NCBI GenBank assembly: GCA_016929435.1 | Contig: JAFGIV010000007.1 | Coordinates: forward strand, 1-52,061 | Length of the DNA: 52,061 bases | Source: Candidatus Uhrbacteria bacterium | GTDB lineage: Bacteria > Patescibacteriota > Patescibacteriia > SG8-24 | Reading direction: 5' to 3' | Shown here: positions 6,787-16,032 of the stretch, in pieces | Layout: every line of letters begins with the position of its first letter | Position numbering within the stretch: the stretch's first letter is position 1 | Program-made: the position numbers and the translations under genes | Notes under the pieces: generated by a model | Databases searched by the model: none | The model's input: only the letters and a program-made list of their open reading frames with translations | Told to the model about the DNA's origin: nothing

Positions 6787-7463
6787 CGGATTCGTCCAAT
6801 CAGCTTCGGACAGACATCCTCAATCCGCTGTCCGTTACGGAAGGCCTCGCCGAAATCCGATGTCCAGGATCCGACAATCGGGTAGACTCCGTCGCAATTG
6901 CAAAACATGATTTCGCCGCTCGGTCTCATGGTCAGGCGCATCGGACCGAGATAACCCAGACAGCGCTGTCCGCAGTCCCAGTCGGCCCGACCGGCGCGAC
7001 CCATCGGGATAATGACGTCATCACCTTTTAGAGAATAGCCGTGCTCTTCAGCGATCCGGTTCATGCGCTCCTGATTTTGATACGGTCGATGAAAGACGGT
7101 CTGGCTGATGAAGACATTCAGGCAATTCCGTTCGGCAAAGTCGACGAAAGCTTCGGTCTCCGCCTGCGTCCGTGACCAGGATCCGTTGGTTATGGTGAAA
7201 CGAGGTATAGATGGCGTCGTCAAGTCGATGATCTTCTGATACCGATCATAATCGGCGGATATCTCCCCGCCGTAGAAGCCGAAGGAATTGATCCGGTTCA
7301 GGTCGATAGTGGCGACGAATTCCTTGGCCCGATTGAAATCCAGGACCGACTCATTTTCCGGAGCGGCCTCGTACATGCAGTGGGCGCAGGACAAGTTGCA
7401 CTTCAGGCTAGGCATGAAGCTGAAATCCACGGCCTTTTCCGATTCTGTCTTGATTACGACCAT
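6783..7463 (-). CDS. Radical SAM protein with short C-terminal Cys-rich segment
   Basis: LKCNLSCAHCMYEA (CxxxCxxC); CGQRCLGY...MFCNCDG; 4-nt overlap with the deaminase gene. Confidence 0.85.
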   Translation of the reverse strand: MVVIKTESEKAVDFSFMPSLKCNLSCAHCMYEAAPENESVLDFNRAKEFVATIDLNRINSFGFYGGEISADYDRYQKIIDLTTPSIPRFTITNGSWSRTQAETEAFVDFAERNCLNVFISQTVFHRPYQNQERMNRIAEEHGYSLKGDDVIIPMGRAGRADWDCGQRCLGYLGPMRLTMRPSGEIMFCNCDGVYPIVGSWTSDFGEAFRNGQRIEDVCPKLIGRIR

Positions 7464-7473
7464 ATGCTCTTGG

Positions 7474-7602
7474 CTATTCCATCACCTCCGCATGTTTACG
7501 GTGATTGACCAGCAAGGTCTTCTTCCCTTCCGGCGTCTCCGCAATCAGAAAAACGGTGGCCGCCAGATGTTTGTCTCCTTCCCTGACTTCAGGATTGCCC
7601 AT
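7474..7602 (-). pseudogene. 42-aa ORF resembling the N-terminus of a Nudix hydrolase, truncated (MGNPEVREGDKHLAATVFLIAETPEGKKTLLVNHRKHAEVME*)
   Basis: Manually translated short ORF not in the ORF track; 'ATVFLI...KTLLVNHRKH' resembles Nudix beta strands, but no Nudix box follows. Confidence 0.5.
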
Positions 7603-7642
7603 AGTCTAAAGCAAGAAATGTCTTTGGTAATGTTTAAAATAT

Positions 7643-7671
7643 ATTCTACCGAATTGACGATGATTTGGCAA
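7643..7671 (-). promoter_or_regulatory. Promoter TTGCCA-N17-TAGAAT for the Nudix-fragment/rSAM/deaminase operon
   Basis: Plus strand ATTCTA (7643-7648), 17 nt, TGGCAA (7666-7671). Confidence 0.55.
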
Positions 7672-7916
7672 ACTCACGACATGACGATCGTTTTTATGTC
7701 CCTGACCGTCAGCCAAGCGGCAGCGTTGCCAAATCCCCTCTTGTCTATCCAAAACGGCTTTGCGACGGCTTTCGGCGAACGGAGTCGGAGAAGAACGCAA
7801 TACTTCGGTTGCCTGCTCCATGTTTTCGGATCCCTATTCACAGGGCAAATCTCCTTGCCGTCCCCCTTCGCTGCCGCTGCGGGGGACTCTCCGCTCTCGC
7901 CCTGCCTGATTGCGGT

Positions 7917-10694
7917 TTATTTGCCATGACAATGCTTGTACTTAACCGGTGTCCCGTCCTGTTTCTTCGCTCCGCACGGGCAGGGGTCGTTGCGGCCGAC
8001 CTTGGGATCGGCTGGCCGGACGGAAACCTTGGCCTCACCGCCCTTGGACGGGGCGGAGTAGGTGACGTTCTGCCGCTCGATCATCGACGGCGCCGCCTGC
8101 GGCCGCTTCTGTACCCCAAGCTTGAGTACCGCATAGGCCACCCGCTGGCCGATGGCCTGGATCAGCTCGTGAAACATCCTGAAGGCCTCCTTCTTGTATT
8201 CGATGAGCGGATCGCGCTGGCCGTAGGAACGGAGCCCAATGCCGGTCCGCAGGTGCTCCATGGCGTCCAGGTGATCGATCCACAGGCTGTCGATCGAGCG
8301 GAGCATCAGCACCCGCACCCCTTCGGCATACGCCCCGGGACGGTTAAGGGCCTGGTCGACATCGGCCGCCAGCTCATCGTAGGCCCGGCCGGCATACTCC
8401 ATGAGATAGGTCAGTATGTCGCCGCGGGACTGGGCATCGGCCCGGGCATCACCGGCCTCATGCCGGATTGCCTTCAGCTTTTCCAAGGAATCGGCCGGCA
8501 GCGGAACGATCGTCTTGGCCACCTCCCATATCTCCCGCATGTTCCAGGCTGCCTCGTCCTCCGAAGCGGTATGGAAACGGACCACCCGCTCCAGCTCGGC
8601 CTCGATCGTCTCCAGGACCTTCTCCCGAACCGATTCCGGACGGTCCGGAGGGATATCGACGATCTCGTTCCGCCTGCGGTAAACGACCTGCCGGTGCTTG
8701 TTGAGGACATCGTCATACTCCAGGACGTGCTTGCGCATGTCGAAATGGTCACCCTCCACCTTCCTTTGGGCGGAAGCGATCGACTTGCTGACCATCTTGC
8801 TCTCGATCGGCATGTCTTCCGGGATCTTGAACGTCTCCATCATCCCCTTCATCCGATCCGAACCGAATATCCGCATCAGGTCATCCTCCACGGACAGGAA
8901 GAAACGGGTCAGGCCGGGATCCCCCTGCCGTCCGCAGCGTCCGCGCAGCTGGTTGTCTATGCGGCGGGACTCGTGCCTCTCCGTTCCGATCACCATCAGC
9001 CCGCCCAGATTCCTGACCCTCTCGGCATCTCCCGGAACCGGGGGGTTACCGCCCAGCTTGATGTCCACGCCGCGACCGGCCATGTTGGTGGCGACCGTCA
9101 CCGCACCCAACCTTCCGGCCTGGGCTATGGTCTCCCCCTCACCCTCATGGTTCTTGGCGTTCAGTAGCTTGAAGGGCACCCCCTCCCGCCTAAGCAACTC
9201 GCCCAGTATCTCGTTCTGCTCGATGGAGATGGTGCCGACCAGGACCGGCTGTCCGGTCTCGTGCCGATCCCTGATCTCCCGAACCACGGCCTGATACTTG
9301 CCGTTGACGGTCCTATAGACCAGGTCCGGCAGGTCGGTCCGTTTCGGATCCCGGTTGGTCGGGATGACCGTGACATCCATGTCGTATATCTTGGAGAACT
9401 CCTCGGCCTCGGTGGCGGCCGTTCCGGTCATGCCGGCCAGTTTCGCGTACATCCGGAAATAGTTCTGGAAGGTAATGGTGGCGAGCGTCCGGCTTTCCCG
9501 CTGTATCTTCACGCCCTCCTTCGCCTCGATGGCCTGGTGAAGCCCCTCGGAATAGCGGCGGCCGTGCATCAGCCGACCGGTAAACTCGTCCACAATGATC
9601 ACCTCACCGTCGCGCACGACATAGTTGCGGTCCCGCCGGTAAAGCTCCCTGGCCTTCAGGGCGGACTCGATGTGGTGGACGGTCGTGACTCCGGCCTCCT
9701 CATAGATGTTGCCGACGTTCAGCATCCCCTCCAGTTTGGAGATCCCCGCCTCGGTCAGGGAAACGGCGTGCATCTTCTCGTCGATGTTGTAGTCCTCGTC
9801 CACCACCAATTTCCCCACCATCTCCGCGAAACGATAGTAGGAATCCGCGGCCTCCTCGGCCGGAGCGGAAATTATGAGTGGGGTCCGGGCCTCATCGATC
9901 AGGATGGAATCCACCTCATCGATAATGGCGTAGTTCAGCGGCCGCTGGGACCGCTGGTCCGGATGCATCACCATGTTGTCGCGCAGGTAGTCGAACCCGA
10001 ACTCGTTGTTCGTGCCGTAGGTGATGTCCGCGGCATAGGCATCCCGCCTTTCCACCGGACGCAAAAAGTCGTTCTGAACCTTGAAGGAACCGGTCTCGTC
10101 CCGCTCCCGATCGGTCTCCCCGCCCTCTTCCTTGGCGCTGGCCGCCGCCAGATCGCCGACGGTCAGCTCTGCCGTATTCTCCGGCACCTGCCAGGTCGGG
10201 TCATAGACGAAAGCCGTCATGTGGTTGATGCAGGCCGTGGTGAGTCCCAAGGCGTGATAGACCTGTCCCATCCAGGCGGCGTCGCGGCGGGAGAGGTAAT
10301 CGTTGACCGTCACCACATGGACCCCCTTTCCCTCCAGGCCGTTCAGGTAAACCGCCAGGGTGGAGGTCAGGGTCTTGCCCTCACCGGTCCGCATTTCGGC
10401 GATCTGACCGCGGTGCAGGGCAATGCCGCCCATCAGCTGGACGTCAAAATGCCGCTGTCCCAAAGTCCGCTTGGCCGCCTCCCGGCACAGAGCGAACGCC
10501 TCGGGCAGGACCTGATCCAGTGTGGCCTCCCCGGCCCGAACCCGATCGCGCAGCCCAAGGCTGACTTCCCGAATTTCCGGATCGGACAGCTTTTCGTATT
10601 TCTTTTCCAGGACGTTAATGTCCTCCACGATCGGCTGCATGCCTTTCAGGACGCGCTCGTTCGGATCGCCGAAAATTTTGGTGAGTACGGACAT
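7917..10694 (-). CDS. secA: Preprotein translocase subunit SecA
   Basis: MRTGEGKTL, DEVDSILIDEARTPLIIS, C-terminal NDPCPCGAKKQDGTPVKYKHCHGK. Confidence 0.98.
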   Translation of the reverse strand: MSVLTKIFGDPNERVLKGMQPIVEDINVLEKKYEKLSDPEIREVSLGLRDRVRAGEATLDQVLPEAFALCREAAKRTLGQRHFDVQLMGGIALHRGQIAEMRTGEGKTLTSTLAVYLNGLEGKGVHVVTVNDYLSRRDAAWMGQVYHALGLTTACINHMTAFVYDPTWQVPENTAELTVGDLAAASAKEEGGETDRERDETGSFKVQNDFLRPVERRDAYAADITYGTNNEFGFDYLRDNMVMHPDQRSQRPLNYAIIDEVDSILIDEARTPLIISAPAEEAADSYYRFAEMVGKLVVDEDYNIDEKMHAVSLTEAGISKLEGMLNVGNIYEEAGVTTVHHIESALKARELYRRDRNYVVRDGEVIIVDEFTGRLMHGRRYSEGLHQAIEAKEGVKIQRESRTLATITFQNYFRMYAKLAGMTGTAATEAEEFSKIYDMDVTVIPTNRDPKRTDLPDLVYRTVNGKYQAVVREIRDRHETGQPVLVGTISIEQNEILGELLRREGVPFKLLNAKNHEGEGETIAQAGRLGAVTVATNMAGRGVDIKLGGNPPVPGDAERVRNLGGLMVIGTERHESRRIDNQLRGRCGRQGDPGLTRFFLSVEDDLMRIFGSDRMKGMMETFKIPEDMPIESKMVSKSIASAQRKVEGDHFDMRKHVLEYDDVLNKHRQVVYRRRNEIVDIPPDRPESVREKVLETIEAELERVVRFHTASEDEAAWNMREIWEVAKTIVPLPADSLEKLKAIRHEAGDARADAQSRGDILTYLMEYAGRAYDELAADVDQALNRPGAYAEGVRVLMLRSIDSLWIDHLDAMEHLRTGIGLRSYGQRDPLIEYKKEAFRMFHELIQAIGQRVAYAVLKLGVQKRPQAAPSMIERQNVTYSAPSKGGEAKVSVRPADPKVGRNDPCPCGAKKQDGTPVKYKHCHGK

Positions 10695-10875
10695 AGGAAT
10701 TCTGTCATCCCCGCATAAACGAGGCCTTAAAATCAAAGATTATTATAGTGGTTTTGCCGGGCAAAGGCCAACAGGGGTTTTCCACCGTTGGGCCCCTAAA
10801 TCCCGACGGCCGTTTGATTCCTAAATCACTCCTCCGCCATCATCCTCGCTTCGCCCAGACTCCGAAGTACACCGC

Positions 10876-11006
10876 CCCCTATGGGGGACTTAAGAGGAAA
10901 AACATTAATTTTAAAACTATCCTATACATAATCATCTAAATTAATAAGATTATTCTAGGATAGATTTACGATTGACCAGAATCAAAATAAGTCCCCCACA
11001 GGGGGT
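10876..11006. repeat. Palindromic/MITE-like element with inverted ends CCCCCTATGGGGGACTTA...TAAGTCCCCCACAGGGGG
   Basis: Terminal inverted repeats, with a second internal inverted repeat CTATCCTA...TAGGATAG. Confidence 0.7.
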
Positions 11007-11021
11007 TTAGGGGCTTTACCC

Positions 11022-11050
11022 AACAAAAACCGCCGAATAATCTCCGGCGG
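11022..11050 (-). terminator. Intrinsic terminator for the 11080-11475 gene
   Basis: Minus strand CCGCCGGAGATTATTCGGCGGTTTTTGTT. Confidence 0.75.
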
Positions 11051-11079
11051 CCGAAAAGGTGCGCAACAATATTTTAAAA

Positions 11080-11475
11080 TCAGTCATTAAGACGGAAAGA
11101 GTACGGCTTCACCAGACCTAGTTTGATCATGCTATCCAGACACCAATCGACATCACAGATATCCAATCCTGTATCGTTTTGCAGTTCCTGAATTGTTCTG
11201 GTCGGATTCGCCTTAAAGGCAGCGTAGACAAGGCTCTCTTTATCGTTCAGACCGTCGTCTTTCCCAATGCGTAAAATAATCTTACCGTCTTTTTCATAGA
11301 CGATACGAGACTTCAAGGCGTAATTAAGCGCTCTTTCAGTCTCCCATCGCTCGGCTTCAAACCGAATGCACATCGTATTCAACAGTTCCTCACGATCCGC
11401 CGAAAAGGTCCCGTCACTATCAAGAGATCCCAATTGGGAGGCGACGCCCGCCAGACCAATACCTCTCTTTGCCAT
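11080..11475 (-). CDS. Hypothetical protein, possible winged-helix C-terminal region
   Basis: ORF with promoter and terminator; TRTIQELQNDTGLDICDVDWCLDSMIKLGLVKP resembles a wHTH. Confidence 0.6.
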   Translation of the reverse strand: MAKRGIGLAGVASQLGSLDSDGTFSADREELLNTMCIRFEAERWETERALNYALKSRIVYEKDGKIILRIGKDDGLNDKESLVYAAFKANPTRTIQELQNDTGLDICDVDWCLDSMIKLGLVKPYSFRLND

Positions 11476-11507
11476 GCTTTCCTCCTTGGTAAAGTTCTAT
11501 AATTAAA

Positions 11508-11536
11508 AGCATACCTTAACTAAAAACGTCCGTCAA
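11508..11536 (-). promoter_or_regulatory. Promoter TTGACG-N17-TATGCT
   Basis: Plus strand AGCATA (11508-11513), 17 nt, CGTCAA (11531-11536). Confidence 0.6.
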
Positions 11537-11568
11537 ATCATGCCGATTCGACTAAACGTCAAACCAAA

Positions 11569-11597
11569 ACCCGCCGGGTTTTCCGGCGGGTTTGGCC
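11569..11597 (-). terminator. Intrinsic terminator after the hpf/raiA-type gene
   Basis: Minus strand AAACCCGCCGGAAAACCCGGCGGGTTTTGGTTT. Confidence 0.75.
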
Positions 11598-11626
11598 CAT
11601 AACGACGGTTTTGGCCAACCCATGGC

Positions 11627-11953
11627 CTAATCACGGCGGCGACCGTCGAAACTCTCCTTATATTCCACTATCTCCCGATCCGCCTTGTCCCGGGCATTGA
11701 CGATCGCCTGATACAGGTCATCCTGGACATCATCGACCTGAATCGTCTTTCCGGGCAAGATCACATGAATCTCGCAACGGAAGACATCACCCTTATTGTG
11801 GTGATTCGTGGTCTTGCCGACCTCCACCTCCAGGCTGGCGGCCTCACCGAAACGCTCCAGCTTCGGTTCCAGCTTGGACAGCTTGGATTCGACATAATTG
11901 CGGATGGCCTCGGTCATCTCCATGTTGGTTCCCTGAATCTTGGTGATTTTCAT
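11627..11953 (-). CDS. raiA: Ribosome hibernation-promoting factor/RaiA (short form)
   Basis: MKITKIQGTNMEMTEAIRNYVESKLSKLE...DDLYQAIVNARDKADREIVEYK. Confidence 0.9.
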   Translation of the reverse strand: MKITKIQGTNMEMTEAIRNYVESKLSKLEPKLERFGEAASLEVEVGKTTNHHNKGDVFRCEIHVILPGKTIQVDDVQDDLYQAIVNARDKADREIVEYKESFDGRRRD

Positions 11954-12019
11954 ATTTTTATTCGGGCGGGCCGACAATTCGGTCCATGTGCCGTTTAATT
12001 ATTTGATTGATGCTTGTGC

Positions 12020-12140
12020 GCCGCATCGCGGGCGGGCACGGGGCGCACCGGACCGTCGCGGGCCGTCGCCGCATCGCGGGCGGGCACGGGGCGCACCGGA
12101 CCGTCGCGGGCCGTCGCCGCATTGCGGGCGGGCACGGGGG
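12020..12140. repeat. GC-rich 48-bp tandem repeat, about 2.5 copies
   Basis: gccgcatcgcgggcgggcacggggcgcaccggaccgtcgcgggccgtc from 12020 and 12068, partial third copy at 12116. Confidence 0.9.
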
Positions 12141-12175
12141 CCCACCCCTATCATGTTAAGTATATGTCAAAATTA

Positions 12176-13168
12176 TCAAAACCCGACGTATTCGATCTCG
12201 TCCTCCAATAATATTATACCATGGGTCATGTCCCGGACCCTCATCCTGACGGCCGCGGTCAGGGCAATGACATCCGAGGCGGTGCCGGTCCCATCGTTGA
12301 CGATGAAATTCCCGTGTTTCTCCGAAACGAATCCCCCGCCGATTCTCATTCCCTTGAGCTGCGCCCGATCGATGATCCATCCGGTCGGCACGGCCCCGGT
12401 CGGCGTTCTGGGAACGGCCTCTTCAGGAGCAAGACCCAACCCCTCCCTGACAATTACTATTTCCCCCTCGTTTTTTGGAAGCCAATTCTTGAAGGCGCAT
12501 CCGGCGGTCAGCCCGGAAACCGGCTGGGCCGTAGTCTTTTTCTCCAGAAACCCCCGCATTTTCTTCCGACAGGCTTCGGCCTCCCCGATCGTCAGCCGAA
12601 ATTTGGCTGACAATATGACCGTTCCCGGCAATCGCTTAAAGGCACTGTCCCGGTATCCGAACAGGCAATCGCGGTTTTCCATGATCCTCGCTTCCCCCCC
12701 TGGGGTCAACACCGAAACCGACTCCAGGCTGTCCTTCACCTCACTGCCGAACATCCCGGCATTGCCGCGAATGGCGCCGCCGACGGTCCCCGGCAAGCCG
12801 ATCATCCACTCCAGGCCGGAAAGGCCGGCCTCCGCCGTCTCCCTGGCCAGGCGACCGCTTGGCGTTCCGGCTCCCGCCGTCACCACCGGACCGTCAACCG
12901 ACACCGACGAGTTCACCATCCGAATCGTCAGCCCCCTGATGCCGTCGTCGCTGACGAGCAGGTTGGAACCGCCGCCAAGGACATGGTACGGCAACCCCAA
13001 GTCCCGACAGGCGGCGATCGCCCTAACCGCCTCCTCGTCCGTCTTGGCCTCAAAATAATATTCGGCCGGACCGCCAATCCGAAAGGTGGTGAAAGGCGCC
13101 AACGGCACCCCTTCCCGCATCTCCGGCGCTATCGCCTTTCGCAGTTCGTCTATCAATGGCATAGGCAT
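12176..13168 (-). CDS. murB: UDP-N-acetylmuramate dehydrogenase
   Basis: APFTTFRIGGPAEYY, VLGGGSNLLVSD, GLEWMIGLPGTVGGAIRGNAG. Confidence 0.97.
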   Translation of the reverse strand: MPMPLIDELRKAIAPEMREGVPLAPFTTFRIGGPAEYYFEAKTDEEAVRAIAACRDLGLPYHVLGGGSNLLVSDDGIRGLTIRMVNSSVSVDGPVVTAGAGTPSGRLARETAEAGLSGLEWMIGLPGTVGGAIRGNAGMFGSEVKDSLESVSVLTPGGEARIMENRDCLFGYRDSAFKRLPGTVILSAKFRLTIGEAEACRKKMRGFLEKKTTAQPVSGLTAGCAFKNWLPKNEGEIVIVREGLGLAPEEAVPRTPTGAVPTGWIIDRAQLKGMRIGGGFVSEKHGNFIVNDGTGTASDVIALTAAVRMRVRDMTHGIILLEDEIEYVGF

Positions 13169-13180
13169 TCGTCTGACCGA

Positions 13181-14578
13181 TTAGGGTCTTACCAGATTTT
13201 CGGCAATCTTGTATATATCCCCGGCCCCCATGACAATGACGACATCCCCCGGCCGTATCCGCTCCCGAAGCGCCGATTCGGCCGCCGGAAGGTCGGGAAC
13301 GAAAATGAACATGCCTGCGGCTTCGGAAGGCACGGCGCAGGGGCGACTTAACAGCGCCCCCAACAAATCGGCGGAGCTGATCCTGACTCCAGGCTCCTCC
13401 CGCCCGGCGACATCGAAAATCTCCACCAGGACCAACTCGTCCGGTTGGGTCAGGGACATGACGAAATCATTGAACAGCGACCTTGTACGGTTGCGGTGAT
13501 GGGGCTGGAAACAGAGCAACACCCTCTGGCCGGGAAAGAACTCCCGGGCTGCCCGGACCGTTTCCCTGACGGCCGTAGGGGTATGGCCGTAGTCGGAGAC
13601 GATTTCCGACCCGTTGAACTTCCCCAGACGCTGGAAACGGCGCCAAACCCCCGTAAAACCGGCTAAAGTACGGCGCAGGTCATCGGGAGAGGCACCCGAT
13701 TCCAAAGCCGCCGCCAACGCAGCCAGGGCATTCATGGCATTATAGCGGCCGGGAATCCTAACCACGAACGTTCCCAAGCTCTCCCCCCGTCTGTTCAGGG
13801 AAAAACTCTGGGAACCGGCCTTAGTAGTCAAATCAACCGCCCGGTAATCGGCCGGCTTCTCGATTCCGTAGGTGACGGTGTTGGCCGGCAGCCGCAAACC
13901 GGCGACGTTCGGGTCATCGGCATTGACGATGGCCTGCCCGTCTTGGGGCAACCGATCCAGGTATTTCTGGAAAGTTTCCCTGATGTGATCCAAGTCGCGG
14001 TAGAAATCCAGGTGATCCTCCTCGATATTGGTGAGGACGATCGTCTGGGGCGCCATCTTCAGCATGTTGGCCCGATATTCGCAGGCCTCGGCCACCAGCA
14101 GGTCACCTTTCCCCAAGCGGAGATTCCCGTCCTCAAAGGAAGACAGGCGCGAGCCGACCACGACCGTCGGATCCATTCCCGCCTCGGCCAGCATCAGGCC
14201 CAGAAGGGCAGTGGTGGTGCTTTTTCCGTTGGTGCCGGAAACGGCTATTGTCCGGTATTCACGGCTCAACTGCCCCAAAAAATCGAAATAGCTAAGCTCG
14301 ACCAATCCCCTTTTCCGGGCCTCGACCCGTTCAGGATTGTCCTTTGGCACGGCCGAGGAAAAAATCACCGCCTCGGCTTCAGGAGGCAGATTCCCTGCCC
14401 CCTGGCCGATGGCGACCTTCACGCCCAAAGCCCCCAGTTCGGCCGTCGCCTCGTTCGCCGCCAGATCCGATCCGGTCACGGTCTTTCCCCGGTGGACAAG
14501 GAGCTTGGCCGCGGCCGAAAGCCCGATCCCCCCGGCCCCGACGACGTGGATGTTTTTCAGATTCTTGAGCGGTTGCAT
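13181..14578 (-). CDS. murC: UDP-N-acetylmuramate--L-alanine ligase
   Basis: VGAGGIGLSAAAKLL, VSGTNGKSTTTALLG, FQPHHRNRTRSL. Confidence 0.96.
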   Translation of the reverse strand: MQPLKNLKNIHVVGAGGIGLSAAAKLLVHRGKTVTGSDLAANEATAELGALGVKVAIGQGAGNLPPEAEAVIFSSAVPKDNPERVEARKRGLVELSYFDFLGQLSREYRTIAVSGTNGKSTTTALLGLMLAEAGMDPTVVVGSRLSSFEDGNLRLGKGDLLVAEACEYRANMLKMAPQTIVLTNIEEDHLDFYRDLDHIRETFQKYLDRLPQDGQAIVNADDPNVAGLRLPANTVTYGIEKPADYRAVDLTTKAGSQSFSLNRRGESLGTFVVRIPGRYNAMNALAALAAALESGASPDDLRRTLAGFTGVWRRFQRLGKFNGSEIVSDYGHTPTAVRETVRAAREFFPGQRVLLCFQPHHRNRTRSLFNDFVMSLTQPDELVLVEIFDVAGREEPGVRISSADLLGALLSRPCAVPSEAAGMFIFVPDLPAAESALRERIRPGDVVIVMGAGDIYKIAENLVRP

Positions 14579-14677
14579 AACGGTTTGATTTTAGCATTAA
14601 AAACCGTTTCTGTCATCCAAAAAAGGTACGAAAAATAGGCCGAAAACACAAAAACGACCAAAAATACCCCTATTCCA

Positions 14678-15271
14678 TCACCACATTCTCACCATCAGGA
14701 ATGCCGCCAAGACGGAAAAAAGGACGGCTCCAACCGACCCGGAATCCTTCCTGACGACCTTGGCCACAAACGGTTGGGCCGTCAGGACCAGCGCCAGTGA
14801 CAGGCCCAACAGGCCGGTATCCGGGGACACCATCGGTATCTCGCAAATGACGGCAACGGCAAGCGCATCCAACAAAAGGATCGTCAGGGCAATGCACGTT
14901 CCGCCGATAACGGCAGCCAGCAACCGACCGGGGCCATGATCCAACCAACGGCCACGAGCCCTGACGAAAGCGTGTGCGGCAAAAACAATCGCCAACGGCA
15001 AAATGACGGCGAAAACCCTTGGGCTGAACAGGAACGACGGCACCAAAACGATCGCCAACAGGGCCATGACATGTGCGCCCTTGATCTCAGGGAACCTTGC
15101 CTTACGACACCGCAGACCGAAAACAACGACGGAAGAGAATAAAACGGCCAACCACAATCCCGGGGAGGGCCGATGCCTAAGGAGAATCGGGCCAACAAAA
15201 AAAGCGGCGGCCACGATCAGCGGGATATCGACACCTCCTTGACCGGGGTCAATTTTATTGTTGTCGGGCAT
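14678..15271 (-). CDS. Hypothetical multi-pass membrane protein
   Basis: Several hydrophobic segments. Confidence 0.65.
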   Translation of the reverse strand: MPDNNKIDPGQGGVDIPLIVAAAFFVGPILLRHRPSPGLWLAVLFSSVVVFGLRCRKARFPEIKGAHVMALLAIVLVPSFLFSPRVFAVILPLAIVFAAHAFVRARGRWLDHGPGRLLAAVIGGTCIALTILLLDALAVAVICEIPMVSPDTGLLGLSLALVLTAQPFVAKVVRKDSGSVGAVLFSVLAAFLMVRMW

Positions 15272-15388
15272 ATGTAATTACCAAGACACTATAATGCAAC
15301 TCCATTTGATAAAAAAGCTCTCCCGATGAAGATACCCGGAGACCAAAATAGCTCGAGATGGCTACGGATTGACCCATCCCCCACCGGC

Positions 15389-15949
15389 TCATTTCGTCAT
15401 CAAGACCGTCGATTTAACTATCTTATCAATCAGCCGACGATCATCACCCTCATAGACATCCGAAGAGTAGATGTAGGACTTTCCGGACGCACTAATGACA
15501 AACCAAACGGAATTGAGGTCACCCATGGTGGTTCCCTCGCATCTTACTGCCTCAAGATGTCCGGCTATCCTTATTCTTCCCGTCTCCTTGCGCTCGCCAC
15601 ACGATTCGCCGTCGGCGATACCGTCACTGACCACCAACCTTAACCACACGGGAACGCCTCCGGAACCGGAAATGCCGTCGGTAGATGCGAGAGATTGGAG
15701 ATATTCCTGTTTCCCGATATCATAGACGAAAAAATCGCCCTGAAAGTCAGAATGCCCCGCATGAGATTCCACAGCAAAGCCATTAGGGTATCTAAAACCA
15801 ACGTTACGATCATTATCTTGATACACGCTGTCCAAAACGAAAAAGTCTCTCGCCAAAATCAAAATTCCATACGAAACGACGCAGGCGAAAACGACGACAA
15901 ACAACGAAACTGTCCGACGAGATGATTTTTTGGAAATATTTTTTTTCAT
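15389..15949 (-). CDS. Hypothetical membrane-anchored protein
   Basis: MKKNISKKSSRRTVSLFVVVFACVVSYGILILARDFF N-terminal TM segment. Confidence 0.65.
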   Translation of the reverse strand: MKKNISKKSSRRTVSLFVVVFACVVSYGILILARDFFVLDSVYQDNDRNVGFRYPNGFAVESHAGHSDFQGDFFVYDIGKQEYLQSLASTDGISGSGGVPVWLRLVVSDGIADGESCGERKETGRIRIAGHLEAVRCEGTTMGDLNSVWFVISASGKSYIYSSDVYEGDDRRLIDKIVKSTVLMTK

Positions 15950-16032
15950 ATAGTTACAAAACGGTATTAAATTGGGGTCACCCATAGACAGGCGACCCCA
16001 TAAATTATACATCTTCCGAATTTCGAGTCATG

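Noticed and set aside
9261-10718. 485-aa plus-strand ORF opposite secA (also 7665-9167)
   Set aside because: Antisense shadow ORFs in GC-rich coding DNA; secA is unambiguous on the minus strand.
12020-12140. 48-bp tandem repeat as CRISPR
   Set aside because: Contiguous tandem units without spacers.
11940-13058. 372-aa plus-strand ORF including the GC-rich tandem repeat
   Set aside because: Mostly antisense to murB; repeat-derived N-terminus.
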